A stretch of DNA of 64,000 nucleotides from an uncultured Shewanella sp. GTDB lineage: Bacteria > Pseudomonadota > Gammaproteobacteria > Enterobacterales > Shewanellaceae. The first letter of the stretch is position 1; the number at the start of each line of letters is the position of its first letter. Shown here piece by piece: positions 22,870 through 32,166 of this stretch. The notes below the pieces were generated by a model. The model did not search any database. It was not told the origin of the DNA and saw only the letters and a list, made by a program, of their open reading frames with translations. The stretch lies in NCBI RefSeq assembly GCF_947501225.1, contig NZ_CANMUW010000020.1, positions 1-64,000 of the forward strand. Direction: 5' to 3'. Both the position numbers and the translations under genes were made by a program.

Positions 22870-25350
22870 ATGAGCATTAGCCGTCGCGAGTTTCTGAAAG
22901 CCAACGCTGCAGTTGCCGCTGCAACCACAGTTGGTGTCACTCTGCCAGTGAAGATAGTCGAAGCCGCTGAGCAGAAAGACAACATCAAGTGGGATAAAGC
23001 ACCTTGCCGTTTCTGTGGCGTAGGGTGTAGCGTTCTGGTTGGTACCAATAATGGCAAAATCGTTGCCACTAAAGGTGACCCGGAAAGCCCAGTCAATAAA
23101 GGCCTGAACTGTATTAAAGGCTACTTCCTGTCAAAAATCATGTATGGAAAGGATCGTCTTACGACACCGCTTCTGCGTATGAAAGATGGTAAGTATGATA
23201 AAGAAGGTGAGTTCACCCCTGTCAGCTGGGATACCGCGTTCGATACCATGGCCGAGAAATGGAAGCACACACTAAAGACTAAAGGCCCGACAGCCGTTGG
23301 TATGTTTGGTTCCGGTCAGTGGACAGTTTGGGAAGGCTACGCTGCGTCTAAGCTTCACAAGGCAGGCTTCCTTACTAACAACATCGACCCTAATGCTCGC
23401 CACTGTATGGCATCTGCCGTAGGTGGTTTCATGCGTACCTTCGGTATCGATGAGCCTATGGGTTGTTACGATGACCTGGAAGTTGCCGACCACTTTGTTT
23501 TGTGGGGCGCGAATATGGCTGAGATGCACCCAATCCTATGGGCACGCCTCTCCGATCGTCGCCTGAGCAATCCGGATGGTCGAGTTCATGTGCTCTCGAC
23601 CTTCGAAAACCGCAGCTTCGATCTGGCCGATAACCCTATGGTGTTCCGCCCGCAGTCAGATCTGGTCATTCTTAACTACATAGCTAACTACATCATTCAA
23701 AACGATGCTGTTAACAAAGAGTTCGTCAACAAACACACTAAGTTTGTACTAGGTACCACAGATATCGGTTATGGCCTGCGCCCTGATCACCCATTAGAGA
23801 AGAAGGCGAAGAACCCGGGTAATGGTAAGTCGACGCCTATCAGCTTCGATGAATACGCTAAGTTTGTCAGCACCTATACCCTTGAATATGCAGCCAGGAT
23901 GAGTGGTGTTGAGCCAGAGAAACTTGAACTGATGGCGAAGGCTTATGCCGATCCGAAAATCAAGGTGATGAGCCTGTGGACCATGGGAATTAACCAGCAC
24001 GTGCGTGGTGTTTGGGCAAATAACATGCTCTATAACATCCACCTGTTGACGGGTAAGATCTCTACTCCGGGCAACAGCCCATTCTCGCTTACGGGTCAAC
24101 CATCGGCTTGTGGTACTGCGCGTGAAGTAGGTACGTTCGCTCACCGCCTGCCTTCAGATATGGTAGTGAAGAATCCTAAGCACAGAGCACGCTCAGAGAA
24201 ACTATGGCAGCTGCCGGAAGGAACGATTCCACCTAAGCCCGGATATCACGCCGTCCTGCAAAGCCGTATGCTGAAAGATGGCAAACTGAACTGTTACTGG
24301 ACCATGTGTACCAACAACATGCAGGCCGGACCTAACGTCAACGATGAGATCTACCCTGGATTCCGTAATCCTGAAAACTTTATCGTGGTATCGGATCCAT
24401 ACCCAACAGTCACTGCGATGGCTGCCGATCTGATTCTTCCAACCGCTATGTGGGTTGAGAAGGAGGGGGCCTACGGTAACGCCGAACGTCGTACTCAGAT
24501 GTGGCATCAACAGGTGAAAGCACCTGAAGGCGCTAAGTCTGACCTATGGCAGTTGGTTGAGTTCTCTAAGCGCTTCAAGGTATCAGAAGTATGGCCAGCA
24601 GAACTTATCGCTAAGAAACCTGAGTACGCAGATAAGACGCTTTATGACGTACTCTATGCCAACGGTGAGGTGAACAAGTTCCCGACATCTGATTGTAAGG
24701 GCGCCATGAATGAAGAGTCAGAGCACTTCGGCTTCTACCTTCAAAAAGGCCTCTATGAGGAATACGCTCAGTTTACTCGCGGTCATAAGCACGATCTGGC
24801 CGACTTCGATACTTACCATGAGACTCGTGGTCTTCGCTGGCCGGTAGTCGATGGTAAGGAGACCCTACGTCGCTTCTCCAAGGGTGATCCCTACCTGAAA
24901 GCGGGCGAAGAGTTTAACTTCTACGGTAAGCCAGATGGTAAGGCCGTCATCTTCGCACTGCCATTTGAGCCTGCTGCCGAAGAGCCAAACGAAGAGTATG
25001 ATCTTTGGATGTCTACCGGCCGTGTGCTGGAGCACTGGCATACAGGTTCTATGACAGCTCGTGTACCAGAGCTCTATCGCGCCTACCCTGATGCACAGAT
25101 CTTCCTTCACCCTGAAGATGCTAAGGCCCGTGGCCTCAAGCGTGGAGACGAAGTCGTTGTCGCCTCACCTCGTGGTGAAGTGAAGACCCGTGTTGAAACC
25201 AAAGGCCGGAACAAGCCGCCAAGAGGCGTGGCATTTATGCCATTCTTCGACGCTCGCCAACTGGTCAACAAGTTGTTACTGGACGCCACCGATCCTCTCT
25301 CGAAAGAGACAGATTTCAAGAAGTGCCCAGTCAAAGTAATGAAGGCTTAA
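22870..25350 (+). CDS. napA: periplasmic nitrate reductase catalytic subunit NapA
   Basis: An 826-residue bis-MGD molybdenum enzyme that reduces nitrate to nitrite in the periplasm. It has a Tat signal SRREFLKA at the N-terminus, a 4Fe-4S site of four Cys at residues 46, 49, 53 and 81 (CRFCGVGC...NC), and the conserved RHCMAS Cys (about 179), which by alignment with formate dehydrogenase is the molybdenum ligand. The C-terminal cofactor domain begins near LWMSTGRVLEHWHTGSMT. The start has GTGAGGA upstream; an in-frame GTG at 22858 is less likely. In the napDAGHB arrangement electrons come through NapB, NapGH and usually CymA, since no napC gene is present. Confidence 0.98.
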   Translation: MSISRREFLKANAAVAAATTVGVTLPVKIVEAAEQKDNIKWDKAPCRFCGVGCSVLVGTNNGKIVATKGDPESPVNKGLNCIKGYFLSKIMYGKDRLTTPLLRMKDGKYDKEGEFTPVSWDTAFDTMAEKWKHTLKTKGPTAVGMFGSGQWTVWEGYAASKLHKAGFLTNNIDPNARHCMASAVGGFMRTFGIDEPMGCYDDLEVADHFVLWGANMAEMHPILWARLSDRRLSNPDGRVHVLSTFENRSFDLADNPMVFRPQSDLVILNYIANYIIQNDAVNKEFVNKHTKFVLGTTDIGYGLRPDHPLEKKAKNPGNGKSTPISFDEYAKFVSTYTLEYAARMSGVEPEKLELMAKAYADPKIKVMSLWTMGINQHVRGVWANNMLYNIHLLTGKISTPGNSPFSLTGQPSACGTAREVGTFAHRLPSDMVVKNPKHRARSEKLWQLPEGTIPPKPGYHAVLQSRMLKDGKLNCYWTMCTNNMQAGPNVNDEIYPGFRNPENFIVVSDPYPTVTAMAADLILPTAMWVEKEGAYGNAERRTQMWHQQVKAPEGAKSDLWQLVEFSKRFKVSEVWPAELIAKKPEYADKTLYDVLYANGEVNKFPTSDCKGAMNEESEHFGFYLQKGLYEEYAQFTRGHKHDLADFDTYHETRGLRWPVVDGKETLRRFSKGDPYLKAGEEFNFYGKPDGKAVIFALPFEPAAEEPNEEYDLWMSTGRVLEHWHTGSMTARVPELYRAYPDAQIFLHPEDAKARGLKRGDEVVVASPRGEVKTRVETKGRNKPPRGVAFMPFFDARQLVNKLLLDATDPLSKETDFKKCPVKVMKA

Positions 25351-25421
25351 CTCTTTTAACTGAAAGATTCTTAAGCAAAATTGCTTGAGCTAAGACATTG
25401 ATAAGAAGGTTATAAAAGGTC

Positions 25422-26156
25422 ATGAGCAAGGTAAAATCCACTAAATCAAATCCACGGGACGTCAATCGTCGCCGGTTCTTAGCCTCAACGGCTAAGGCGG
25501 GTTGTGTGATGGGGTTAGTGGGGCTGGGGATCACAGCAACGGCGACTCAGTCGCGACAGCTGGATCCTTTAGCGATCCGACCTCCTGGCGCCTTAGGCGA
25601 GGATGATTTTCTCTCGGCTTGTGTTCGTTGTGGTTTGTGTGTCGAGGCTTGCCCCTACGACACGTTAAAACTGGCGCGCTGGTTCGACGGCGCAGCAACG
25701 GGCACTCCCTATTTTACGGCTCGTAGCATCCCTTGTGAGATGTGCGAAGATATTCCCTGTGTGAAGGTGTGCCCATCGGGCTCACTCGACCATGGTCTCG
25801 AGAAGATTGAAGAGGCCAAGATGGGGATTGCCGTATTAATCGATGAGAAAAACTGCCTTAACTTCAAAGGGCTTAGATGCGACGTCTGTTACCGGGTTTG
25901 TCCGTTAATCGATGATGCCATCACCCTGAAGCGGCAACATAATCAACGCAGCGACCATCACGCCATGTTCCTTCCTACGGTCAACAGTGATACCTGTACC
26001 GGCTGTGGTAAGTGTGAACATGTATGTGTACTCGAAGAATCTGCGATTAGGGTGTTGCCGGCAGATATCGCCCTAGGAAAAACGGCTGAACACGATACTT
26101 ATATCAACACAGAAGAGACCACTCTCGAGATGTTAAACAAGGGCCTGTCACTATGA
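25422..26156 (+). CDS. napG: ferredoxin-type protein NapG
   Basis: A 244-residue exported Fe-S protein with a Tat signal (NRRRFLAST) and four Cys clusters (CVRCGLCVEACP, CEMCEDIPCVKVCP, CDVCYRVCP, CTGCGKCEHVC), i.e. four 4Fe-4S centres. With NapH it forms a quinol-oxidising branch that feeds electrons towards NapA. It ends by a four-base ATGA overlap with napH, a sign of coupled translation. Confidence 0.96.
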   Translation: MSKVKSTKSNPRDVNRRRFLASTAKAGCVMGLVGLGITATATQSRQLDPLAIRPPGALGEDDFLSACVRCGLCVEACPYDTLKLARWFDGAATGTPYFTARSIPCEMCEDIPCVKVCPSGSLDHGLEKIEEAKMGIAVLIDEKNCLNFKGLRCDVCYRVCPLIDDAITLKRQHNQRSDHHAMFLPTVNSDTCTGCGKCEHVCVLEESAIRVLPADIALGKTAEHDTYINTEETTLEMLNKGLSL

Positions 26157-27061
26157 CCAAGAGCACAGTGAATAAAAAGGCTATACCAGGCGCAATGAGT
26201 GACTCCCCTAAAGCGGGGTTTGCTCAGGCGGCAATCGATGAACTGGGATGGTGGCGCGCTCACAAATTCCTCTTCCTCAGACGTGCCAGCCAGCTAAGTG
26301 TATTAACCTTGTTTGCCATTGGCCCCTGGTTTGGCTTATGGGTTCTGAAAGGCAACCTCTCGTCCAGCGAGTTGCTCGGTACAGTGCCACTGTCAGATCC
26401 ACTTGTAACACTGCAAGTCCTGATGACGGGCCACATGCCCGAGCTAACCCTGATCCTCGGAGCCCTGTTTATCACACTGTTTTATGTGATTGCGGGTGGC
26501 CGGGTGTTCTGTAGCTGGGTATGCCCAGTCAATCTGGTCACCGACTGTGCGAGTTGGTTAAGACGTAAACTGAATTTGCCTCGTTTAAACGAGATGCCAA
26601 GAAATTTGCGTTACTACCTGCTGGGTCTGGTTATTGTGTTACCTCTGCTGACAGGCATCACCGTTTGGGAGTGGGTCAACCCGGTCCCGATACTCTACCG
26701 TGCCGTTTTATTCGGTGCCGGTAGCGGACTGTGGATCTTGTTGGCCATCTTCCTGCTCGACCTGTTTATCAGCGAGCGTGGTTGGTGTGGGCGCCTGTGC
26801 CCTACCGGTGCCCTGTTTGCCCTATTTGGCAAGCTTAGCCCGGTAAAAGTATCGGCCGTAAATGCCAAGGCCTGTAATGACTGTATGGATTGTTTTGATG
26901 TTTGCCCCGAGAGACAGGTGCTGAAACCTGCACTTAAGGGGAAACAGATGATGATAACCGATAGTGATTGCACACAATGTGGCCGCTGTATCGATGTCTG
27001 CGCCCAACGCGTTTTCCAGTATCAAAATCGAATTGCCCTAAAGGCGGAGAATAAACAATGA
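26153..27061 (+). CDS. napH: membrane ferredoxin-type quinol dehydrogenase NapH
   Basis: A 302-residue inner-membrane protein with about four helices (near residues 45-62, 95-115, 165-180 and 190-212), two CxxxCP motifs at membrane faces (CSWVCPVN, CGRLCPTG), and two C-terminal 4Fe-4S motifs (CNDCMDCFDVCP, CTQCGRCIDVCA). It oxidises menaquinol or ubiquinol and passes electrons to NapG. It overlaps napG and napB by four bases on each side. Confidence 0.96.
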   Translation: MTKSTVNKKAIPGAMSDSPKAGFAQAAIDELGWWRAHKFLFLRRASQLSVLTLFAIGPWFGLWVLKGNLSSSELLGTVPLSDPLVTLQVLMTGHMPELTLILGALFITLFYVIAGGRVFCSWVCPVNLVTDCASWLRRKLNLPRLNEMPRNLRYYLLGLVIVLPLLTGITVWEWVNPVPILYRAVLFGAGSGLWILLAIFLLDLFISERGWCGRLCPTGALFALFGKLSPVKVSAVNAKACNDCMDCFDVCPERQVLKPALKGKQMMITDSDCTQCGRCIDVCAQRVFQYQNRIALKAENKQ

Positions 27062-27474
27062 AGAAAGTACTCACTATAGCCGCGCTCGTCATGGCGCTTA
27101 GTGCCTGCTCTGGCCAGCAAGCAAACACTCAAACAGAGTCGGTAAATGTCAGCTCACTTGGCAAGTCTGAGATCACCGATGTTCGTGTAGCCGATGCTAT
27201 GCCTACCTATCCAAAGCGTGGTGCATCGATCGAGCGTGGCTTTGTCCACCAGCCTCCTCTGATCCCACATAAGGCTGAATACGCGATCACAACCGAGAAG
27301 AACAAGTGTTTAAGCTGCCACTTCCCGGCTAAGATGAAAGCCACACCAATCGATAAATCGCACGTGTTGGCTAGCGGTAAGCTGAATAACATCTACTACA
27401 ACTGCTCTCAGTGTCACGTGCCACAGGCCGATAACAAGCAGCAGCTGGTCGAGAACAACTTCTCGAATAAATAG
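27058..27474 (+). CDS. napB: dihaem cytochrome c subunit NapB
   Basis: A 138-residue dihaem cytochrome that passes electrons to NapA. Two CXXCH sites are present (CLSCH about residue 83, CSQCH about 120). NapB-type blocks YPKRGASIERGFVHQPPLIPH and SHVLASGKLN are visible. The N-terminus ends LSAC followed by SG, a perfect lipobox, so the protein may be lipid-anchored where other NapB proteins are soluble; this needs proof. The gene closes the operon and is followed by a terminator. Confidence 0.95.
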   Translation: MKKVLTIAALVMALSACSGQQANTQTESVNVSSLGKSEITDVRVADAMPTYPKRGASIERGFVHQPPLIPHKAEYAITTEKNKCLSCHFPAKMKATPIDKSHVLASGKLNNIYYNCSQCHVPQADNKQQLVENNFSNK

Positions 27475-27492
27475 GCATCGAGCCTTGAATTT

Positions 27493-27507
27493 CGAGTTGC
27501 GAGTTGC
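27493..27507. repeat. two-copy remnant of the GAGTTGC heptamer
   Basis: CGAGTTGCGAGTTGC contains two copies of the unit that makes up the 11-copy array near 14.1 kb. It also lies just after a gene and before that gene's terminator, the same placement as the larger array. Confidence 0.7.
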
Positions 27508-27527
27508 AAGACAAATGCGATAAAAAT

Positions 27528-27556
27528 AAAACCACCTCAACCGAGGTGGTTTTTTA
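27528..27556 (+). terminator. terminator of the nap operon
   Basis: An 11-bp stem (AAAACCACCTC with GAGGTGGTTTT) and a four-base AACC loop, followed by T residues. It lies about 54 bp after napB. Confidence 0.9.
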
Positions 27557-27721
27557 TTTTCGCCTCCCACAAGGCTAAACTTTAAACCCACCTCCCTCAG
27601 TAACAGCATCATAATTTACATAGAAAACTGAACTTAAGTTTCAGGCTGATAGACAAATTATCAAATTCATTCTCTTCACCTAAAATTAAGTGAGGTAATA
27701 ATGAACTTGATCGAATAACTA

Positions 27722-28462
27722 ATGAGTCTTAGCCAGCTTTGTCGAGCCGCAACTCTCTTATTGTCCATCTCACTAACGGCGGGCATTACGGCTGAAACTA
27801 TCCAGATTGCAGCCGAAGACGACTGGCTCCCCTACGCAAGAGCCGACGGTACCGGTCTTGCCAATGAAATTATCAAGGCTGCCTTCAAGGCTGTCGAGGT
27901 CGATGTCGAATACAGAGTCGTACCCTATGCCAGAGCATTAATCTATATTGAACAAGGTAAATCGATCGCCGCCTTCAATGTTCCATTAGATGAGAAGAGT
28001 CAAGCGAAGTATATCTTAGGTAAAGAGAAGCTTTTCGATGCCGTATCCGCCTACTATTTCAATGTCGCTCATCCACAGCAAGCAAAGAGTCGAGACGAGC
28101 TGAATAACGGCGAGCTGGTTGGGGTCGTAAGGGACTACGGTTATGGCGATCACTATCTCAATCTGGTAAAAACAGAACGCATAAGAGAGGCGGTGACAAA
28201 CTCCGAGTCATCTAACTTAAAAAGCCTCTCACGGGGCAGAATAGATTTAACTATCATCTACGATAAAACAGCTAACATCCTCTTAAGCCGGCTCAAACTA
28301 CAGACAAACATTCAACTAGCCTTTATCAATGAAACCACACCGATCTATTTAGCCTTCTCCCGAAGCCATAGTCAGGGACAGTATTATGCAGATCTTTTTG
28401 ACCAGGGAATGAAATCAATTCGGGAAAATGGTCTGTACCAGAAAATACTGGATTCTTACTGA
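27722..28462 (+). CDS. periplasmic solute-binding protein (SBP_bac_3-like)
   Basis: A 246-residue exported binding protein with a signal peptide (LCRAATLLLSISLTAGITA, about residues 6-24). The body follows the amino-acid-type fold: AAEDDWLPYARADGTGLANEIIKAAF, then GVVRDYGYGDHY and the final FDQGMKSIRENGLYQKIL. No permease or ATPase genes are next to it. In Shewanella and Vibrio such orphan proteins often act as periplasmic sensors or partners of signalling proteins. The start at 27722 has no strong ribosome site. The ligand is unknown. Confidence 0.8.
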   Translation: MSLSQLCRAATLLLSISLTAGITAETIQIAAEDDWLPYARADGTGLANEIIKAAFKAVEVDVEYRVVPYARALIYIEQGKSIAAFNVPLDEKSQAKYILGKEKLFDAVSAYYFNVAHPQQAKSRDELNNGELVGVVRDYGYGDHYLNLVKTERIREAVTNSESSNLKSLSRGRIDLTIIYDKTANILLSRLKLQTNIQLAFINETTPIYLAFSRSHSQGQYYADLFDQGMKSIRENGLYQKILDSY

Positions 28463-28536
28463 ATGACCCATATCAATATGGGAATAATATTAAACCTTTG
28501 ATAGCGGTCAATTATTATTCAATTCAATTCAATTGT

Positions 28537-28575
28537 CTTTATCTATAATTATTGACTATATATCAATAGATAAAG
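28537..28575. promoter_or_regulatory. inverted repeat before the P-ATPase gene
   Basis: CTTTATCTAT (28537-28546) is perfectly complementary to ATAGATAAAG (28566-28575). It lies 43 bp before the ATPase start, in A/T-rich DNA. Another short palindrome (ATACC/GGTAT) follows. It could be an operator for the ATPase gene or a weak end for the upstream transcript. Confidence 0.4.
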
Positions 28576-28617
28576 GCTAATACCTATCGGTATAACCCCA
28601 GTTCAGAGGGAGAGGAT

Positions 28618-31206
28618 GTGGCAACTCAGGGACTCAGCAGTGAACAGGCAAAGGCTCTATTGACGCAGCATGGCGAAAACAGTTTGCCCAAACCGTCAAG
28701 AAACAGCTTTGTCCGACTCTTTCTCATTCAATTTCGTAGCGCATTTATCTATGTTCTCCTGGTAGCAGTTGTCGTGTGCCTGATACTCGGTCAGCTTATC
28801 AACGCCTTTTTTATCTCGGTGGTGCTGCTACTCAATGCGCTGATTGGTACCATTCAGGAGTACTCGGCTCAACAGGCTGCCGATGCCCTTGCCGATATGG
28901 TTCCCCAACAGAGCAGAGTGATTCGTGATGGCCATCCTGTCGTCGTCGACAGCCGAACACTGGTACCGGGCGATTGGGTCATGCTGGCCAGCGGAGACCG
29001 TATCGGAGCCGACATAGCGCTTAAGCAAACCAGTCAATTTCTGGTCGATGAATCGGCCCTCACCGGCGAGTCGATATCGGTCAGTAATTCAGAGCAAGCC
29101 TTTGCCGGCACACTGGTGACCCACGGCCGTGCAGAGGGAGAGGTGAGTGCTACGGGAGTCAACACTCAGATTGGTCAGATAGCAAAATTAGTTCATCAAG
29201 GCGCAGATACTAAGCCTCCGCTAATGCAGAGAATCGATCAATTCACCCTGCGTATCGCCATCGCCATCATGATCATCATAGCACTGATTTTCAGCCTCAC
29301 ACTCATACGGGGGGCCGATCTGTCAGATGTATTTCTGTTAGGGGTCGCATTAGCCGTTTCCGCAATTCCCGAAGGGCTACCGGCGGCGATTACCGTAGCA
29401 CTGGCCATCGGAATGAAGAGGATGGCGAAAGCCAACGTGATCGTACGTAAACTGGTTGCCGTTGAGTCACTGGGCTCATGTACCTTCATCGCCTCAGATA
29501 AAACCGGCACCTTGACAGTCAATGAGATGACCATAGGCCAGATCTGGCTGGCCAACGAGCATAAGTATCACGTGAGCGGAGAGGGACTTGCCCCCAATGG
29601 TTTGGTGCATCTTCACGGGCATGGGGTGGCCGTTGTTATTGATGAGGAGGAGAAGTTAAAGCGGTTGGCCCTTGCCGGCGTGCTTGCCAATGAGGCGCAC
29701 CTTGTATACAACACAGATAAGATTCACGCCGACGGAGATGGTGTCGACCTGGCCTTTCTGGTGCTGGGATATAAGCTCAAACTTACCGCTGAAGCTGAAA
29801 ACCATCCGAGGTTATCCCTCTTCCCCTACGAGTCCGAAAAAGGGTTCAGTGCCAGCGTCAACGATAGCGAACAAGGCCCGCTGATCTCCGTGAAGGGCGC
29901 CGTAGAGAAAATCATGCCAATGTGTGAGCTCAGCGAAAAGATGAAGCACAAGATTTTGGATCAAACACACTGGATGGCAAAACATGGCTATCGGGTACTG
30001 GCATTGGCACACGGCGCCGGAACCGTTGAAAATGACGAGTTTACCGGGCTAGAATTTCTTGGTCTCGTCGCAATGAGCGATCCGCTCAGACACGATGCTA
30101 TAGAAGCCGTAGAGTCTTGTCGAACAGCACAGATCAAGGTCGCCATGATAACCGGCGATCATCCCGTCACCGCGCTGGCACTCTCACAACAATTAAAAAT
30201 AGTCGGCGAACATGAAAAAGCTGTGACGGGCAGAGAGCTCACTCAGGCAATGTCTCTGAGTGAAAATGAATTCGATAGACTCGTGGCAAGCCATAGAGTG
30301 TTCGCCAGAGTCAAACCTGAACAGAAGATGGAGATAACTCAGTCACTTATCAGACAGGGGGAATTTGTGGCCATGACCGGAGACGGCGTCAATGATGCTC
30401 CGGCATTGAAACATGCCCATGTGGGTATTTCGATGGGGCTGAGAGGGACCGACGTAGCCAGAGAGAGTGCCTCACTGGTACTCACAGATGATAACTTCAG
30501 CTCAATCGTCAAGGGTGTCATCGAAGGACGAATAGTCTACAACAACATCCGTAAAGTCATCTTCTTGTTGATCAGCACCGGCGCAGCAGAGATACTTCTG
30601 TTTATTCTGAGTGTACTGTTTGCCTTACCGATACCGCTATTCCCACTACAGATCCTCTGGCTTAACCTGGTGACTAACGGGGTTCAGGATGTGGCTCTGG
30701 CGTTCGAACCAGGTGAGGGAAATGAGTATTCTCAACCTCCTCGTCCTCCCAAGGAGCCAATATTCGATCGACTGATGCTGGAGAGAGTCTGCACCAGCGC
30801 TCTGGTCATGGGAACCGTCGCCTTCGGCCTGTTTGCAATGTCACTCGAGGCGGGAATGAGTGAGGACGCAGCTCGCAACATGACCTTAATGCTGATGGTG
30901 CTATTTGAAAATGTACATGCACTCAACAGCCGCTCCGAACACAGGTCGCTCCTGGTCGTCCCTCTCTTCAGCAATCCGATATTACTGGTCGGTATTATCA
31001 TCGCCCAAGGGATACATATCGGTGCCATGTATATGCCAGGACTGAGCGATACGCTGCAACTCAGCCCTATCAGTTTCTCTCATTGGTTGATTTTACTGGC
31101 CACCGCCTCTGTACTCTTCATCGTCGACGAGGTTCACAAGAAGCGGTGGCAGATGAGGGCTAATCGGAATTTAAGGGAGCCAGCAACTGATCGTCCGCCG
31201 GAATAA
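28618..31206 (+). CDS. P-type (P2, Ca2+-type) cation-transporting ATPase
   Basis: An 862-residue ion pump of the PMA1/SERCA-like P2 class. Visible parts are a short cation-ATPase N-terminal domain (SSEQAKALLTQHGENSLPKP), the actuator loop DESALTGES (about residue 140), the ion site AVSAIPEGLPAAI (about 245), the phosphorylation site SDKTGTLTVNEM (about 295), the hinge TGDGVNDAPALK (about 585), and a six-helix C-terminal half. The PEGL motif fits Ca2+ or a related divalent cation; Na+/K+-type cannot be excluded. The start is a GTG with AGGGAGAGG upstream. Its last 47 bases overlap the end of the convergent UspA gene. Confidence 0.9.
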   Translation: MATQGLSSEQAKALLTQHGENSLPKPSRNSFVRLFLIQFRSAFIYVLLVAVVVCLILGQLINAFFISVVLLLNALIGTIQEYSAQQAADALADMVPQQSRVIRDGHPVVVDSRTLVPGDWVMLASGDRIGADIALKQTSQFLVDESALTGESISVSNSEQAFAGTLVTHGRAEGEVSATGVNTQIGQIAKLVHQGADTKPPLMQRIDQFTLRIAIAIMIIIALIFSLTLIRGADLSDVFLLGVALAVSAIPEGLPAAITVALAIGMKRMAKANVIVRKLVAVESLGSCTFIASDKTGTLTVNEMTIGQIWLANEHKYHVSGEGLAPNGLVHLHGHGVAVVIDEEEKLKRLALAGVLANEAHLVYNTDKIHADGDGVDLAFLVLGYKLKLTAEAENHPRLSLFPYESEKGFSASVNDSEQGPLISVKGAVEKIMPMCELSEKMKHKILDQTHWMAKHGYRVLALAHGAGTVENDEFTGLEFLGLVAMSDPLRHDAIEAVESCRTAQIKVAMITGDHPVTALALSQQLKIVGEHEKAVTGRELTQAMSLSENEFDRLVASHRVFARVKPEQKMEITQSLIRQGEFVAMTGDGVNDAPALKHAHVGISMGLRGTDVARESASLVLTDDNFSSIVKGVIEGRIVYNNIRKVIFLLISTGAAEILLFILSVLFALPIPLFPLQILWLNLVTNGVQDVALAFEPGEGNEYSQPPRPPKEPIFDRLMLERVCTSALVMGTVAFGLFAMSLEAGMSEDAARNMTLMLMVLFENVHALNSRSEHRSLLVVPLFSNPILLVGIIIAQGIHIGAMYMPGLSDTLQLSPISFSHWLILLATASVLFIVDEVHKKRWQMRANRNLREPATDRPPE

Positions 31207-32044
31207 TCAGCACATTGCTACGGATCCTGCTGAGTATAGACTCGGCCATATTACCGATGACATAACCTAATACTCCCTGACGCTGGCGGGCCCCCAAGAC
31301 CAGATAACGCGCTTTCAGGCGACAGGAGAGTTCATACAGACAGATATCGGGATCGCCGGCGATAATATGAACACAGTCAGGATCCATATTCAGCTTAGAT
31401 ATCTGATCCTGATGCTCCTGATATGCGTCTTTAACTAATGTACTGGTATTTATCAGATCCATATCACGTAACACTCTGGGCACCCTGATCACGAAAGCCA
31501 GATGCAGTTTACTACCACTGGCTTTAGCGAGTGCCCTGCCATGACTGATAACGGCCTGATTGAGCTGCTGCTTAAGGAGGTTGTCACTGCCCAGATCTAC
31601 TGCCATCAGTACGGCATTCCCACGATGCAGAGGATTATCCGTCAGCAGCATGAGTGGGATCTTTACGTGGCGAATCAAGTTCCAATCGACTGGAAGATAG
31701 TGATCCGCATGGTGTATCGCTTTAACCATAAGATCGAAACCATGACGAATAGAGTGATGACAGGCATGTTCATGCAGATCTTTACTCCATACTGTGTGTA
31801 CGGGCACATCTTCTGCTTTGAGCTCCTTCAACTCCTCCTCAATCTTGCCGGCGCGGTCTTTCATAATTTTCTGCTGGGCAGCAGCGCCGAGGCGTGGACT
31901 ATAGTATTCCGCACCACTGAAGTATTCGAAGTTGTAAGCAAATACTTCGGCTTGTTTATCCATAGCCCTGGCCAACTCAATACCCGCGGCAATTGCATCC
32001 GTATGCGCTTCCTCTTTTTGCGAAATAATAAACACCTTATCCAT
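31160..32044 (-). CDS. tandem-domain universal stress protein (UspE-like)
   Basis: A 294-residue cytoplasmic protein with two Usp domains (about residues 1-140 and 143-290). The second keeps an ATP-binding type loop (GARQRQGVLGYVIGNMAESILSR, with the G-x2-G-x9-G-S/T pattern altered). The first lacks a clear loop. Two-domain Usp proteins respond to starvation and stress. The start has GGAGATAGCA upstream. Its 3' end overlaps that of the P-ATPase gene on the opposite strand, and it is divergent from the antiporter gene with a short gap, so stress-linked expression of both neighbours is possible. Confidence 0.88.
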   Translation of the reverse strand: MDKVFIISQKEEAHTDAIAAGIELARAMDKQAEVFAYNFEYFSGAEYYSPRLGAAAQQKIMKDRAGKIEEELKELKAEDVPVHTVWSKDLHEHACHHSIRHGFDLMVKAIHHADHYLPVDWNLIRHVKIPLMLLTDNPLHRGNAVLMAVDLGSDNLLKQQLNQAVISHGRALAKASGSKLHLAFVIRVPRVLRDMDLINTSTLVKDAYQEHQDQISKLNMDPDCVHIIAGDPDICLYELSCRLKARYLVLGARQRQGVLGYVIGNMAESILSRIRSNVLIIPADDQLLAPLNSD

Positions 32045-32166
32045 TGCTATCTCCAGCCATTATTGCCTAACCTTAGCTTAGACAAGCAAGTAGGTTTACG
32101 CCTTACAATGGTCGCAAAAAATGATCGAAATCAAACCGCTTGTCCGTTGAAAATGAGGAGAAAACA

